Of a stretch of 21,550 nt of DNA, positions 1 through 8,254 are shown piece by piece. The notes under the pieces are model-generated. The model worked only from the letters and a program-made list of their open reading frames with translations. It did not search any database and was not told where the DNA came from. The stretch comes from JBCCMA01 sp039026595 (lineage in GTDB: Bacteria > Pseudomonadota > Gammaproteobacteria > Steroidobacterales > JBCCMA01): NCBI GenBank assembly GCA_039026595.1, contig JBCCMA010000049.1, positions 1 through 21,550 on the forward strand, read 5' to 3'. Within the stretch, counting starts at the first letter, position 1, and every line of letters begins with the position of its first letter. A program made the position numbers and the translations under genes.

Positions 1-560
1 TCTCGAAAAAAGGTGGCGGTAATCGGATCGGAGAGAAAGTCTTCGATGAACGGGTCAACTTGTACGCCGATCCCACTGACCCGCGTGTGCCGTCCCAGCC
101 GTGGGATGGTGAAGGTCAGCCGCTTGGCCGTCTCGACATCATCAAGGACGGCGTGGTGAAGAACCTGTTTTACTCCCGGTTCTGGGCAGACAAGCACAAG
201 CAGGCCCCGGTGCCACAGCCAAACAACCTGATCATGACCGGCGGCAAGCGCTCGCAGGCCGAGATGGTCGCGGACACCGAGCGCGGCATTCTCGTCACCC
301 GTACGTGGTACATCCGCGCCGTTGATCCGCAGACCCAGCTCTACACCGGACTCACCCGCGACGGTACGTTTTACATCGAAGACGGCAAGATCCAGTACCC
401 GATCAAAAACTTCCGGTTCAACGAAAGTCCCGTGATCATGCTGAACAACCTGGAAGAACTCGGTAGGCCGCAGCGCGTGTCACTGTTTGGATTCCCGACC
501 ATGCTGCCCCCGGTCAAGGCGCGGGAGTTCACATTCACCAGTCTGTCTGACGCGGTCTGA
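1..560 (+). CDS. TldD/PmbA family metalloprotease, C-terminal part (5' truncated)
   Basis: The reading frame is open from the left edge of the window (first full codon at base 3) to a TGA at 558-560, so this is the C-terminal part, about 185 residues, of a protein that starts outside. The sequence matches the C-terminal domain of TldD/PmbA (TldE) proteins: a loop resembling GRLDIIKDGVVKNLFYSR, the segment NLIMTGG, and a late IRAVDPQTQLYTGLTRDGTFYIEDGKI-like strand region. Known members form TldD/TldE heterodimeric zinc proteases that cleave unfolded peptides and mature peptides such as microcin B17. The HExxxH zinc motif lies in the N-terminal part of the TldD-type subunit, so it cannot be checked here. 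A methionine-equivalent TTG at 60 is internal to the frame and is not the start. The next gene follows after 15 bp on the same strand, so it probably belongs to the same transcript. Confidence 0.85.
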   Translation, partial: SKKGGGNRIGEKVFDERVNLYADPTDPRVPSQPWDGEGQPLGRLDIIKDGVVKNLFYSRFWADKHKQAPVPQPNNLIMTGGKRSQAEMVADTERGILVTRTWYIRAVDPQTQLYTGLTRDGTFYIEDGKIQYPIKNFRFNESPVIMLNNLEELGRPQRVSLFGFPTMLPPVKAREFTFTSLSDAV

Positions 561-575
561 CGTCGCGTTAACCGG

Positions 576-1271
576 ATGGATCGTCGACGGTTTTTGCGGG
601 GATGCGGCGCGACACTGGCAGCGGGCGCCCTGCCCGCCCGCGCCGCTGACGGTCCATTTGACTTTACGTTCACGCGCCTGCGATATGAATCCGGCGATTG
701 GGACGTGGACGAGCGCATGCCGTCGAATGTGCTCAATTCACTCGTGGAGTACACGACTCTTCGGGTCAATCCGGAAGAGCGGGTGGTCTCCCTGGCTGAT
801 CCGGCCGTCCTCGACATGCCGTTCTGTTACATCGCCGGGCACCGGCCGGTCGCCTTTACAAAAGCGGAGCGCACCAACTTCAAACGCTACGTCGAGAACG
901 GCGGCTTTGTTTTCGCCGACGACTGCAACCACGATATCGACGGCCCGTTTGCCGTTACGTTCGAAAAGGAGATGGCCGCTCTGTTCGGCGAGAATGCGCT
1001 GACGAAATTGCCCACCGACCATGAGCTCTATCGATCCTTTTTCCGCTTCGAGGACGGACCGCCGGCCACCAGCTTTGAGCTGAACGGCTGGGGCGACGAC
1101 CTCGTACACGACTATTTAAAAGGCATCACACGCAAAGGCCGCGTTAGTGTTCTGTACAGCAACAAGGACTACGGCTGCGAGTGGGATTACGACTATCGCA
1201 ACAAGCGATGGCTGGTCGAAGACAATACGCGCTTCGCCGTTAACATTGTGATGTACGCCTTGCTCTCCTGA
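576..1271 (+). CDS. Tat-exported DUF4159 domain protein
   Basis: A 231-aa protein. It begins with a twin-arginine signal: RRRFLRG at residues 3-9, a hydrophobic stretch and an ARA-AD cleavage site near residue 24, so folded export through Tat is likely. The mature part shows DUF4159 hallmarks: FTFTRLRYESGDW (29-42), the T-rich VEYTTLRV segment, the GHRPV region (88-92), and YVENGGFVFADDCNHD (105-120). The last of these resembles the glycine/acidic turn of class-I glutamine-amidotransferase-like folds, but no catalytic Cys-His dyad can be assigned. DUF4159 has no established biochemical function; it is often encoded beside MoxR/DUF58 genes, as here. ATG 576 follows the TldD-like stop by 15 bp, and moxR starts 27 bp after this gene, which fits an operon. 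Family assignment is from motif recognition. Confidence 0.85.
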   Translation: MDRRRFLRGCGATLAAGALPARAADGPFDFTFTRLRYESGDWDVDERMPSNVLNSLVEYTTLRVNPEERVVSLADPAVLDMPFCYIAGHRPVAFTKAERTNFKRYVENGGFVFADDCNHDIDGPFAVTFEKEMAALFGENALTKLPTDHELYRSFFRFEDGPPATSFELNGWGDDLVHDYLKGITRKGRVSVLYSNKDYGCEWDYDYRNKRWLVEDNTRFAVNIVMYALLS

Positions 1272-1298
1272 TCGCACCGCTAACGGACGCCCTCCAAC

Positions 1299-2297
1299 AT
1301 GAACGAGACGCTGAGTCAAAACGACGTCGACGCGCTGGTTGAGAATCTTGCCGGCGTGCGCGAGGCCATCGGTCGTACGGTGGTCGGACAGCACGATGTC
1401 ATCGAGCAACTGCTGGTGGTTCTGCTGGCCAGCGGGCATGGCCTGATCGAAGGCGTGCCGGGACTGGCCAAGACGCTACTGGTGCGCACATTGGCCCAAG
1501 CCCTCGATCTGGATTTTCAACGTATCCAGTTCACACCGGACCTAATGCCGGGCGACGTGCTGGGCAGCGATGTACTAAAGATCGACGCCGACGGTCAGAG
1601 GCGCCTCGAGTTCCAGCGCGGACCGGTGTTCACCAATCTGCTGCTGGCCGATGAAATCAACCGAACGCCGGCGCGGACCCAGGCGGCCTTGCTTGAATGC
1701 ATGCAGGAACGGACGGTCACCTACGCCGGACGCAGTCAAGCTCTTGCCGCGCCGTTTGTCGTGCTGGCCACCCAGAACCCCGTGGAGCAAACCGGCACGT
1801 ACGCACTGCCTGAAGCGCAACTCGACCGGTTTTTATTGCACATCGCCATCGACTATCCGAGTGAAAAAGAAGAGCGGGACGTTTTGCTTCGAACGACAGG
1901 CGCGCGCGGCCCGAAAGTCGAATCCGTCATGACCGGCGACGATGTGATCCGAGTGCAAGCCCTGGTGCGCGACGTGGTGATCAGCGATGCGCTGCTCGAC
2001 GGCGTGAATGCCCTGATTCGAAGCACCCGGCCCGGCGACACGGCGAACGATGACATCAACGCCTGCGTTCAGTGGGGCGCCGGACCGCGCGCCAGTCAGG
2101 CACTGGTGTTGTGCGCCAAGGCGCGCGCCCTGCTCCACGGCCGTTATGCTGTGACCCGCGCCGACCTTGCCGCACTGGCGCTTCCCGCGCTTCGACACCG
2201 TCTGGTTCTCACGTTCGAGGCCGATGCCCGCGAACAGAACGTACGCGATCTTGTGCTCCCGCTGATCGAACAGCACCTTCGCGCCGAGCCAACATGA
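1299..2297 (+). CDS. MoxR family AAA+ ATPase
   Basis: A 332-aa protein of typical MoxR length. Visible AAA+ motifs are Walker A GVPGLAKT (52-59), Walker B LLLADEINR (114-122) with the MoxR-type substitution-rich DEIN, sensor 1 ATQNP (157-161) and the C-terminal GAGPRASQ helix characteristic of MoxR lid domains. MoxR ATPases are thought to use ATP to assemble or activate protein complexes containing von Willebrand A-like partners, for example methanol dehydrogenase activation in Paracoccus. The downstream DUF58 start codon overlaps its stop (ATGA at 2294-2297), so the two are probably translationally coupled, which supports a shared complex. The ATG at 1299 lacks a strong Shine-Dalgarno sequence, but the first residues (NETLSQNDVDALVENLAGVR) match the usual MoxR N-terminus, so the start is credible. 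Confidence 0.95.
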   Translation: MNETLSQNDVDALVENLAGVREAIGRTVVGQHDVIEQLLVVLLASGHGLIEGVPGLAKTLLVRTLAQALDLDFQRIQFTPDLMPGDVLGSDVLKIDADGQRRLEFQRGPVFTNLLLADEINRTPARTQAALLECMQERTVTYAGRSQALAAPFVVLATQNPVEQTGTYALPEAQLDRFLLHIAIDYPSEKEERDVLLRTTGARGPKVESVMTGDDVIRVQALVRDVVISDALLDGVNALIRSTRPGDTANDDINACVQWGAGPRASQALVLCAKARALLHGRYAVTRADLAALALPALRHRLVLTFEADAREQNVRDLVLPLIEQHLRAEPT

Positions 2298-3193
2298 CGG
2301 CACTCGACAGCGCGGCGGCACTCGCTCAGGCGCGCGACCTTGAGTGGCTCGCACGGCGCGCGTTACGCGGCGATCCCTTCGGACGGCAGACCGGTCATGA
2401 TGTCGCACCAGGCTCGGAGTTCAGCCAGTACCGCGCCTACGAAAGCGGCGACGACGCGCGCTGGCTTGACTGGCGACGCATGGCTCGAAACGACGACACG
2501 CTCTTGCGCCTTGCCCCTCGCGAAGCGCGTACGAATGTGAGTGTTCTGATCGATACCAGTGCGTCCATGGCTGAGCCCGACGGCCGGAGGGACTGGACGC
2601 GCGTCGACGCGGCAAAGGCCATTGCCGCCGTGGCCCTCGCGGTCGCGCGACGCCAAGGTGATTCGTTTGCGTATCGAACACTGAACATGGCAGCCGGAGC
2701 GTCCATCACGCACAGCCACGGTGACGCCCATCTGGCCCGGTGCCTTCAGACATTAGGCAACGAGAACTGCCGCGGCGGCTGGCCGGATCGAGCACAAACC
2801 GATGCGTTGACCCGAACGTTGCCGAGGTCCGGACTGGTGTTGGTCCTGAGCGATTTTTTTGCCGAGAGTGATGCACTGGGGCACCTTGCCGACGCCCTTC
2901 GTGCGCCGGCGCGGGAGGTCATCGCAATTCAGCTGCTCACGCAACGCGAGGTCGAGTTTGACTACTCAGGCCAAATCGAAATGGTCGATCGGGAGACCGG
3001 TCGTCGCGTTGCCATCGATGCCGCGCGCCACCGCGCCACGTTTCTTGCCCGCTTTGAAGCGGCGCGCCGCGCACTGCGAAGGCAATTCCAGCGGCGGGGG
3101 ATCGCCTTTGAGTCCGCGTTCATCCATGACGCCCCGGATCACATTCTGCGCCGCGCGCTGGCCAGGCCGCATCGCGCGCGACCGCGCGAATGA
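2294..3193 (+). CDS. DUF58 domain (vWA-like) protein
   Basis: A 299-aa protein. The start is ATG 2294, which overlaps the moxR stop by 4 bp; the frame is open further upstream, but that extension only shadows moxR. The DUF58 signature YESGDDARWLDWRRMAR is at residues 49-65. The vWA-like strand LIDTSASM follows, with a MIDAS-like D87-x-S89-x-S91, and LVLVLSDFF marks a second acidic strand of the same fold. DUF58 proteins are the usual partners of MoxR ATPases and are presumed to be the metal-binding adaptor that the ATPase acts on. No membrane segment is seen, so this copy is probably cytoplasmic or peripheral. It is the only protein in the operon with a readable MIDAS motif. The next gene overlaps its stop by 4 bp (3190-3193). 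Confidence 0.93.
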   Translation: MTALDSAAALAQARDLEWLARRALRGDPFGRQTGHDVAPGSEFSQYRAYESGDDARWLDWRRMARNDDTLLRLAPREARTNVSVLIDTSASMAEPDGRRDWTRVDAAKAIAAVALAVARRQGDSFAYRTLNMAAGASITHSHGDAHLARCLQTLGNENCRGGWPDRAQTDALTRTLPRSGLVLVLSDFFAESDALGHLADALRAPAREVIAIQLLTQREVEFDYSGQIEMVDRETGRRVAIDAARHRATFLARFEAARRALRRQFQRRGIAFESAFIHDAPDHILRRALARPHRARPRE

Positions 3194-4305
3194 CGTTTGG
3201 TGCACCCATCGCCCTGGCCGGTGGTCTGGCGTGCCTGATCCCCGTGTTGGTCCATCTGCGACAGCGACCGGAACGGCCGCGCGTTGCTGCAGCGATCACG
3301 TTCTTTGTGCGCGCAGACAGTCGACCGCTCAGACGACGGTGGGTGATTCAGCACCTCCCCCTGCTGCTGACGCGCACAGGGCTATTGGCGATGATCACCC
3401 TTTGGCTCGCACAGCCCTATATCGACGACCCGGACGCCGGCGCCGGTCAGACGTGGACGCTCGTTGCGCCTGACGCCAGCGACGACGCCATCGGCGCTAT
3501 CAACGCGGCTGACAACATGTTTTGGCTGGCGCCGGGACTGCCGCCGATAGAAACACCGAGACCCGCCTTTATCGAGGGCACTACCTGGGCCAGCCTCTGG
3601 GCCGCCGACCAACGCGCGCCGGCCGGCGCCGCGATCACTGTTCTGGCGCCCACCACCGCCGCCGCCATGACGGGCGTACGTCCGGTTCTCAGTCGGGAGA
3701 TTACGTGGACCCGTGTTGCGGCCGATACGACGGTCGCGCCGCGACCCACGTCGCCGCAACTGGAGTTGGTGACCGACTCCGATCGCGCCGACAGCGCAGC
3801 GCGTATCGCCGACGTGGTGGACGCGTGGCGAGCCACGGGCCTCGACATCGCGCTATCGGTCGTCCCCCCCGATGAGGTCAAGAGGCTGAATCATCCGACC
3901 GTGTGGCTGAGCGACCGGCCATGGCCGCCCGATGCCGCTCAAGGCGCAGTGGTCATTACGGACCGACCCGCGCCGGACGCCTTTCCACTCACGATTGAGG
4001 GTGGTCTGTTTGTTCACCAGTATCGCTCTGGCGGCGTGCGCGTCGTCAGCGTGGCCGACGGACTCGCTGCCACGTCCGGTCCTATGGCCTTGCCCGCATT
4101 TGCCGATCAACTGTTGTGGCTGGCGTTCGGCGAGGCGCTCTGGTCAGCCCGGGCGACGTCCGACGTGCCCCCGGTCAGCTTGCAGCCGCGTGTTGACCCA
4201 AAGCGGGCACCGGCTCGTCCCATCGGCGACGGGTTTCTGATGGTCGCACTTGGATTGTTCGCACTCGAACGGATCCTCGCATACCGCGCGGCGCCGCGAC
4301 GATGA
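3190..4305 (+). CDS. BatA-like membrane protein (aerotolerance regulator N-terminal domain)
   Basis: A 371-aa protein. The N-terminus has the BatA layout: a first membrane helix ending in LIPVLVHLRQR (about residues 5-24), a short basic cytoplasmic loop with RPLRRRWVIQHL, and a second helix (about 57-76, LLLTRTGLLAMITLWLAQPY). A periplasmic alpha/beta region follows, and a C-terminal helix (about 345-362) precedes a basic tail. Unlike true BatA/BatB there is no DxSxS MIDAS motif in the middle, so this is the vWA-degenerate form common in MoxR/DUF58 clusters. The ATG overlaps the DUF58 stop (ATGA 3190-3193) and its own stop overlaps the next start (4302-4305). It likely anchors the MoxR/DUF58 machinery to the inner membrane; that role is inferred from family context. 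Confidence 0.85.
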   Translation: MTFGAPIALAGGLACLIPVLVHLRQRPERPRVAAAITFFVRADSRPLRRRWVIQHLPLLLTRTGLLAMITLWLAQPYIDDPDAGAGQTWTLVAPDASDDAIGAINAADNMFWLAPGLPPIETPRPAFIEGTTWASLWAADQRAPAGAAITVLAPTTAAAMTGVRPVLSREITWTRVAADTTVAPRPTSPQLELVTDSDRADSAARIADVVDAWRATGLDIALSVVPPDEVKRLNHPTVWLSDRPWPPDAAQGAVVITDRPAPDAFPLTIEGGLFVHQYRSGGVRVVSVADGLAATSGPMALPAFADQLLWLAFGEALWSARATSDVPPVSLQPRVDPKRAPARPIGDGFLMVALGLFALERILAYRAAPRR

Positions 4306-6581
4306 CCACGCGAGAACCACATCCCGAGGAGCAGGCTCGCCTTACTCTGGACAGTCTTGTTGAGCGCGGCCGCGAGCAACTCAACCTGACGTTGCTGCTC
4401 GCGCTGCTGCCGGTCGCGTTAGTCCTAACCGGCCTCGGCGCGCTATCCGGTGCACGCGCACTGGCGGCCGTCACGCTTTTTGTGTTGCTGGCCCTCGCAC
4501 TGCGCGACCGCCAGCGTCGCGCGCCCGCGCACAGCCCCGATGGGTACGCGCGATGGCTTGACGACCGGTTCCCGAGCCTGCAAGACAGCACGGGTCTGCT
4601 CGCCACAACACGCGATCCGGCGTCGCAACTGGAAGCGTGGCAACAGCGGAGAGTCGCGTTGGCGTTACTCGACCTGGAAGCCGGCGGAACCCTTGAACGC
4701 GCGGCGCCGTCGATCGACTGGCCCGCCGTGACCACGACCTGGTGCATCGGCGTTGCGGCAGCAGCACTTGGTTTTGTACTGCCGAATGGCTCACCCCGCA
4801 CCCCGGTTACGGAAGAAGCACCATACGCTCTGCGCTCGAATGCCGTGCTTGCGGCGAACACGCTTGTAACGCCACCGCTTTACCGACAGCTGCCCGCGGA
4901 AAGGTCGGCGTCGCTGGACATCTCCACTGTGGCGTATTCGACCGTAAAGTGGTCGCTCGAGCTGCGCGAACCTGCGCAGAGCGTCGTACTGGCGTTCCAT
5001 GACGACGCGGTACTGGTTCTGTCGAGCACAAATGGAACACAGTGGACGTCGCCCGCCTGGTCAGCGCGCAATGCCCTGTACGACATCACCGTTGACGGTG
5101 AACGCATCTCTCCCGTGCATCGCGTTGACGTCTCACCCGATCAACCTCCGCAAATCCGCTGGACTCAGCTCGATGAAGTCATCCGCGTACCTGAGGATGC
5201 CGTGCAGGCGCCCACTGTGGCGCTGTCCGCAGAGGTGAGCGACGATTTTGGCGTCGTGTCGGTATCGGCCCGTGTGACGCTGGCCAGTGGCAACGGCGAG
5301 CAGGTTCAATTCCAGGACCGACGCATTGAGCTCGCCGTCCCTGCCGATGCACCCCGTACGTTGTCGATCAGCCACGATCTGGACCTGAACACGCTGGGCA
5401 TGTCAGCCGGCGACGACGCCTACATCGCGCTGGATGCGCACGACAACGCGCCGGACGGTGGGCAACCGGGGCAAAGCGCGACGCTGATCGTACGCTGGCC
5501 CGCCGCCTCGGCACGCTCATCCACGACCGTCGCACGTCGTTCCATGCCGGTGCTACCCGAGTATTTTCGATCGCAGCGCCAGATCATAATCGACACAGAA
5601 CGTCTGATCGCATCACGCAGTGAACTGGACGACGACGTATTCAACTCGCGCATGCAGAGTCTGGCGATCGACCAGAAGGCGCTGCGGCTGCGTTACGGCC
5701 AATACCTTGGAGAGGAATTCGATAGCGGCATCGGCGCCGCCGTGCGCGAAGACCACGAAGACCACGAAGACCACGAAGACCACGAAGACCACGAAGACCA
5801 CGAAGACCACGAAGACCACGAGGACCACGAGGACCACGAGGACCACGAGGACCACGAGGATCACGAGGAAAGATTGCCGCGGCAGCGGATCGTGGATGAG
5901 CACGATCACGCAGGCCACGCAGAGGAACCGACTCTGGCATCGAGTACCATCACCAGCGGGGCCGCTGAAGCCATGGAGCCGTACGTTCATTTCCATGACC
6001 GCGCGGAACAAACCACCTTGTTCGATCCGGGCACGACGCAAACGCTCCGTGCCGCATTGTCGGCCATGTGGGACGCCGAACTTGCGCTGCGCCTGCGCGA
6101 TGCGAACGGCGCGTTGCCCCACGAATACGCGGCGCTCGCCGCAATCAAAGCCGTGCAGCAAAGCGAGCGCATCTATCTCAAACGCTCCGGGTTCAAACCC
6201 ACACCCATCGACGAGCAGCGACGCTTTTCAGGCGAGACCGACGACATCAATCCCGGTGAAGTGCCCGTACCGACTGATGCGCAAGCGGACGCCCTTCGCC
6301 GTCGACTAATCGATGCCGTGAGCGGCGCCGTCCTCGCGCCAAATGCACGCGAGCTGGCCAGCGACGTTCGGGACACGGTCTCAAGCCAGCCTGAGCATCT
6401 CAATTTGCTTTCCGCGATCGAGACGTGGCAGCGCGAGCCCAAGTGCACGGCTTGCCGCGACGCCCTTGTCGCCGCGTTGTACGCGTCGCTTGGCGATGCG
6501 CCGCCCGCTCCGCTGAACTCCGACACCGCGCGGTCACCACGCGCGTCGGCGTACGCCGAAAAACTGGGCGCGGGCCGGTGA
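4302..6581 (+). CDS. Large membrane protein of MoxR operon, DUF4175-like, with (Glu-Asp-His)13 insert
   Basis: A 759-aa protein. Two hydrophobic segments near the N-terminus (about 29-48 and 53-67) and one at about 145-162 place it in the inner membrane; the rest is soluble, with beta-rich domains (about 170-390) followed by a helical C-terminal half. Layout and position resemble the large DUF4175-like proteins at this site in other MoxR clusters; I recognise this from context and am not certain. The region after LRLRYGQYLGEE is interrupted by thirteen Glu-Asp-His units (483-521), then an acidic/His segment (VDEHDHAGHAEE). Beyond it lie FHDRAEQTTLFDP and MWDAELALRLRD, which look conserved. 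The His/Asp-rich stretch could bind metal ions, but that is inference. ATGA overlap with the previous gene (4302-4305) and GTGA with the next (6578-6581) indicate coupling. Confidence 0.75.
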   Translation: MTTREPHPEEQARLTLDSLVERGREQLNLTLLLALLPVALVLTGLGALSGARALAAVTLFVLLALALRDRQRRAPAHSPDGYARWLDDRFPSLQDSTGLLATTRDPASQLEAWQQRRVALALLDLEAGGTLERAAPSIDWPAVTTTWCIGVAAAALGFVLPNGSPRTPVTEEAPYALRSNAVLAANTLVTPPLYRQLPAERSASLDISTVAYSTVKWSLELREPAQSVVLAFHDDAVLVLSSTNGTQWTSPAWSARNALYDITVDGERISPVHRVDVSPDQPPQIRWTQLDEVIRVPEDAVQAPTVALSAEVSDDFGVVSVSARVTLASGNGEQVQFQDRRIELAVPADAPRTLSISHDLDLNTLGMSAGDDAYIALDAHDNAPDGGQPGQSATLIVRWPAASARSSTTVARRSMPVLPEYFRSQRQIIIDTERLIASRSELDDDVFNSRMQSLAIDQKALRLRYGQYLGEEFDSGIGAAVREDHEDHEDHEDHEDHEDHEDHEDHEDHEDHEDHEDHEDHEERLPRQRIVDEHDHAGHAEEPTLASSTITSGAAEAMEPYVHFHDRAEQTTLFDPGTTQTLRAALSAMWDAELALRLRDANGALPHEYAALAAIKAVQQSERIYLKRSGFKPTPIDEQRRFSGETDDINPGEVPVPTDAQADALRRRLIDAVSGAVLAPNARELASDVRDTVSSQPEHLNLLSAIETWQREPKCTACRDALVAALYASLGDAPPAPLNSDTARSPRASAYAEKLGAGR
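5748..5864 (+). repeat. 9-bp tandem repeat, 13 units, in frame
   Basis: Thirteen perfect-length 9-bp units encode Glu-Asp-His. The first eight are GAAGACCAC (5748-5819), the next four GAGGACCAC (5820-5855), and the last is GAGGATCAC (5856-5864). All variation is synonymous and ordered along the array, which suggests growth by slippage or unequal exchange from older units at the 3' end. Because the unit is 9 bp, any gain or loss keeps the reading frame. It is a minisatellite inside a coding sequence, not a CRISPR, since there are no spacers. Confidence 0.97.
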
Positions 6582-8254
6582 CGTTGTCCGCCGCAGCGCT
6601 CATATTGGTTGCGTTGGTCATCGTCACGGCGGGGGTCACCGCCCGACGCGTCATTGCCTCTGTGCCACAGTCCGAGCAACGTCGCGTCACCGCATGGCTC
6701 GTGGTCTCGGTCGCCCTCATGGTGGTCTTGTGCGTCTGGTTGAGTCCTGTCCGCTCGATCACGCTGACGGCAAAGGAAAACCAAAGCGCATTACGCGCGG
6801 CACCTGCGCTTGAGGACCTTCCCTCAATCGGCGCGCTGCGCGCGCTGCACCCGGCGGTGACGACGGTGAGCATCGATGCGCCCGGTCTGTCGCGTGCGCG
6901 TTTTCACGGCGCCGAGGGCGTCGCTCTGCATCTGGACCGCACGGCCACTGCCAACGCAGCCATCACATCGGTCTATGCCCCGGACGACGCGCGACGCGGT
7001 GCACGCACTGTGGTTCTTGCCACAGTTCGGCGGACCACTTCGCAGTCGCCTCTGATCGCGATCCTGCGCGATCCGGCTGGCCGCGAGGTGGACCGTGGCG
7101 ACGTTTCCCCACGCGGTGATGTGGCCCTCTCGGTGAGGCCGCGGACGGAAGGTCGCCTGTTGTTCACGCTGAGCCTTTTGGATGCCGACGAGCAGACGCT
7201 CGATCAGCGTCAGGTCCCGCTCGAGGTCAGGCCGCCAGCGGCATTGAATCTGATTGCGCTGTGGGGTGCGCCATCGTTCGAGTCGCGCGCATTGCTTGGA
7301 TGGTCGCGCGACAGCGGCGCCCGGACGTGGTCTCGCGCACAGCTCGGGCAAGACGCCTACCGGACGGACAAAACCGGCTCGTGGCCACCCGGCGACGAGC
7401 TGTCGACCGACCACCTCGAAACCGCAGACTTGGCCGTCCTGGATGGCCGCGCGCTGAGCGCGCTCTCCGAGACCGAACGCGCGACGCTGACTCGCTTCGT
7501 GGTCGACCGAAAGATCGGCGTTGTGATCGTGCCGCCGCTGCCCGACACGCTGCCGTTCGGTCGACTCGCACCGTTGAACGCCGTTCCCCGCGAAGCCGGT
7601 CTCGCACTGGCAGAAGGGGCTGGCACACTGATCGCGATCGGAGGTCACTGGCCCACCACGGCAAGGAGCAAAACCACGAGCGTGCTGACCACACTCGACG
7701 GTCAGACCGTGGCGCGACGCGCCAGCGGCGGCCAAATAAAGGTGGTCGCCAGCGCTGTGCAAAGCAGTCATCGCTTCGTGACCGCCGGTCAACCCGCCGC
7801 GCACGCCGCTTACTGGCAAACCCTGTTCGACGCGGTGTTAACGCCTCCGATTCGCGAAGACTGGCAACGCCCGCCCGTCACGCCCCGGGCAGGCATGTCG
7901 TTCGTCGCGTGTGCGCCGCCGGGTATCAAAGGGCCAATCGGGTGGCAAAGCGCCGCGAGCGAGTACGAAACCAGACCGGCCGACACGCCCATGGGACAAC
8001 GCTGTGCGATGGGCGTCGCCGAAGCCGGGTGGGTGGCGCTGACACCTCAGGCCCAACCGCAGGCCGCCCGGCAGTGGTTTGTGCCCGCTGAAGAACAGGC
8101 CGTCATTAACGCCGACTGGCCGCCGGCCGCGGCCGACTGGGCACCGATGTCGGTTCGAGGAGAGCCACGTTATCCGCGACTCTGGCTGGCGCTCATCTGG
8201 CTTGGCGCGATCAGTGGGCTCTGGTGGTCTGAACGTCGCGGTTGGTCAGGATGA
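6578..8254 (+). CDS. Membrane-anchored periplasmic protein of MoxR operon
   Basis: A 558-aa protein starting at GTG 6578, whose start overlaps the previous stop as GTGA. The frame is open further upstream, but that part shadows the preceding gene. Two N-terminal hydrophobic helices (about 4-22 and 38-56) are followed by a long soluble region and one C-terminal helix (LWLALIWLGAISGLWW, about 534-549) with a short basic tail. The middle contains a Rossmann-like run, AALNLIALWGAPSFESRALLGWSRDSG, and LAVLDGRALSALSETERATLTRFV. Together these resemble the glutamine-amidotransferase-like domain of membrane proteins in BatA/DUF58 clusters, without recognisable catalytic residues. It is probably the last structural component of the envelope system. 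Its stop overlaps the rluE start by 4 bp. Function is unknown; placement in the operon is clear. Confidence 0.8.
   Translation: MTLSAAALILVALVIVTAGVTARRVIASVPQSEQRRVTAWLVVSVALMVVLCVWLSPVRSITLTAKENQSALRAAPALEDLPSIGALRALHPAVTTVSIDAPGLSRARFHGAEGVALHLDRTATANAAITSVYAPDDARRGARTVVLATVRRTTSQSPLIAILRDPAGREVDRGDVSPRGDVALSVRPRTEGRLLFTLSLLDADEQTLDQRQVPLEVRPPAALNLIALWGAPSFESRALLGWSRDSGARTWSRAQLGQDAYRTDKTGSWPPGDELSTDHLETADLAVLDGRALSALSETERATLTRFVVDRKIGVVIVPPLPDTLPFGRLAPLNAVPREAGLALAEGAGTLIAIGGHWPTTARSKTTSVLTTLDGQTVARRASGGQIKVVASAVQSSHRFVTAGQPAAHAAYWQTLFDAVLTPPIREDWQRPPVTPRAGMSFVACAPPGIKGPIGWQSAASEYETRPADTPMGQRCAMGVAEAGWVALTPQAQPQAARQWFVPAEEQAVINADWPPAAADWAPMSVRGEPRYPRLWLALIWLGAISGLWWSERRGWSG

Noticed and set aside
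2072..2293. Longer N-terminus for the DUF58 protein
   Set aside because: The extension overlaps the moxR C-terminal coding region in another frame and is Arg/Pro-rich. ATG 2294 gives the normal family length and an ATGA overlap.
5748..5864. Possible CRISPR or intergenic repeat array
   Set aside because: Units are directly adjacent with no spacers and keep the codon frame of a well-supported gene.
5613..6161. Long minus-strand frame with a Val-Val-Phe repeat resembling a membrane segment
   Set aside because: It is the antisense reading of the GAAGACCAC tandem array inside the large membrane-protein gene. A 9-bp repeat without stops leaves every frame open, and the rest of the frame has no ribosome site or protein-like pattern.
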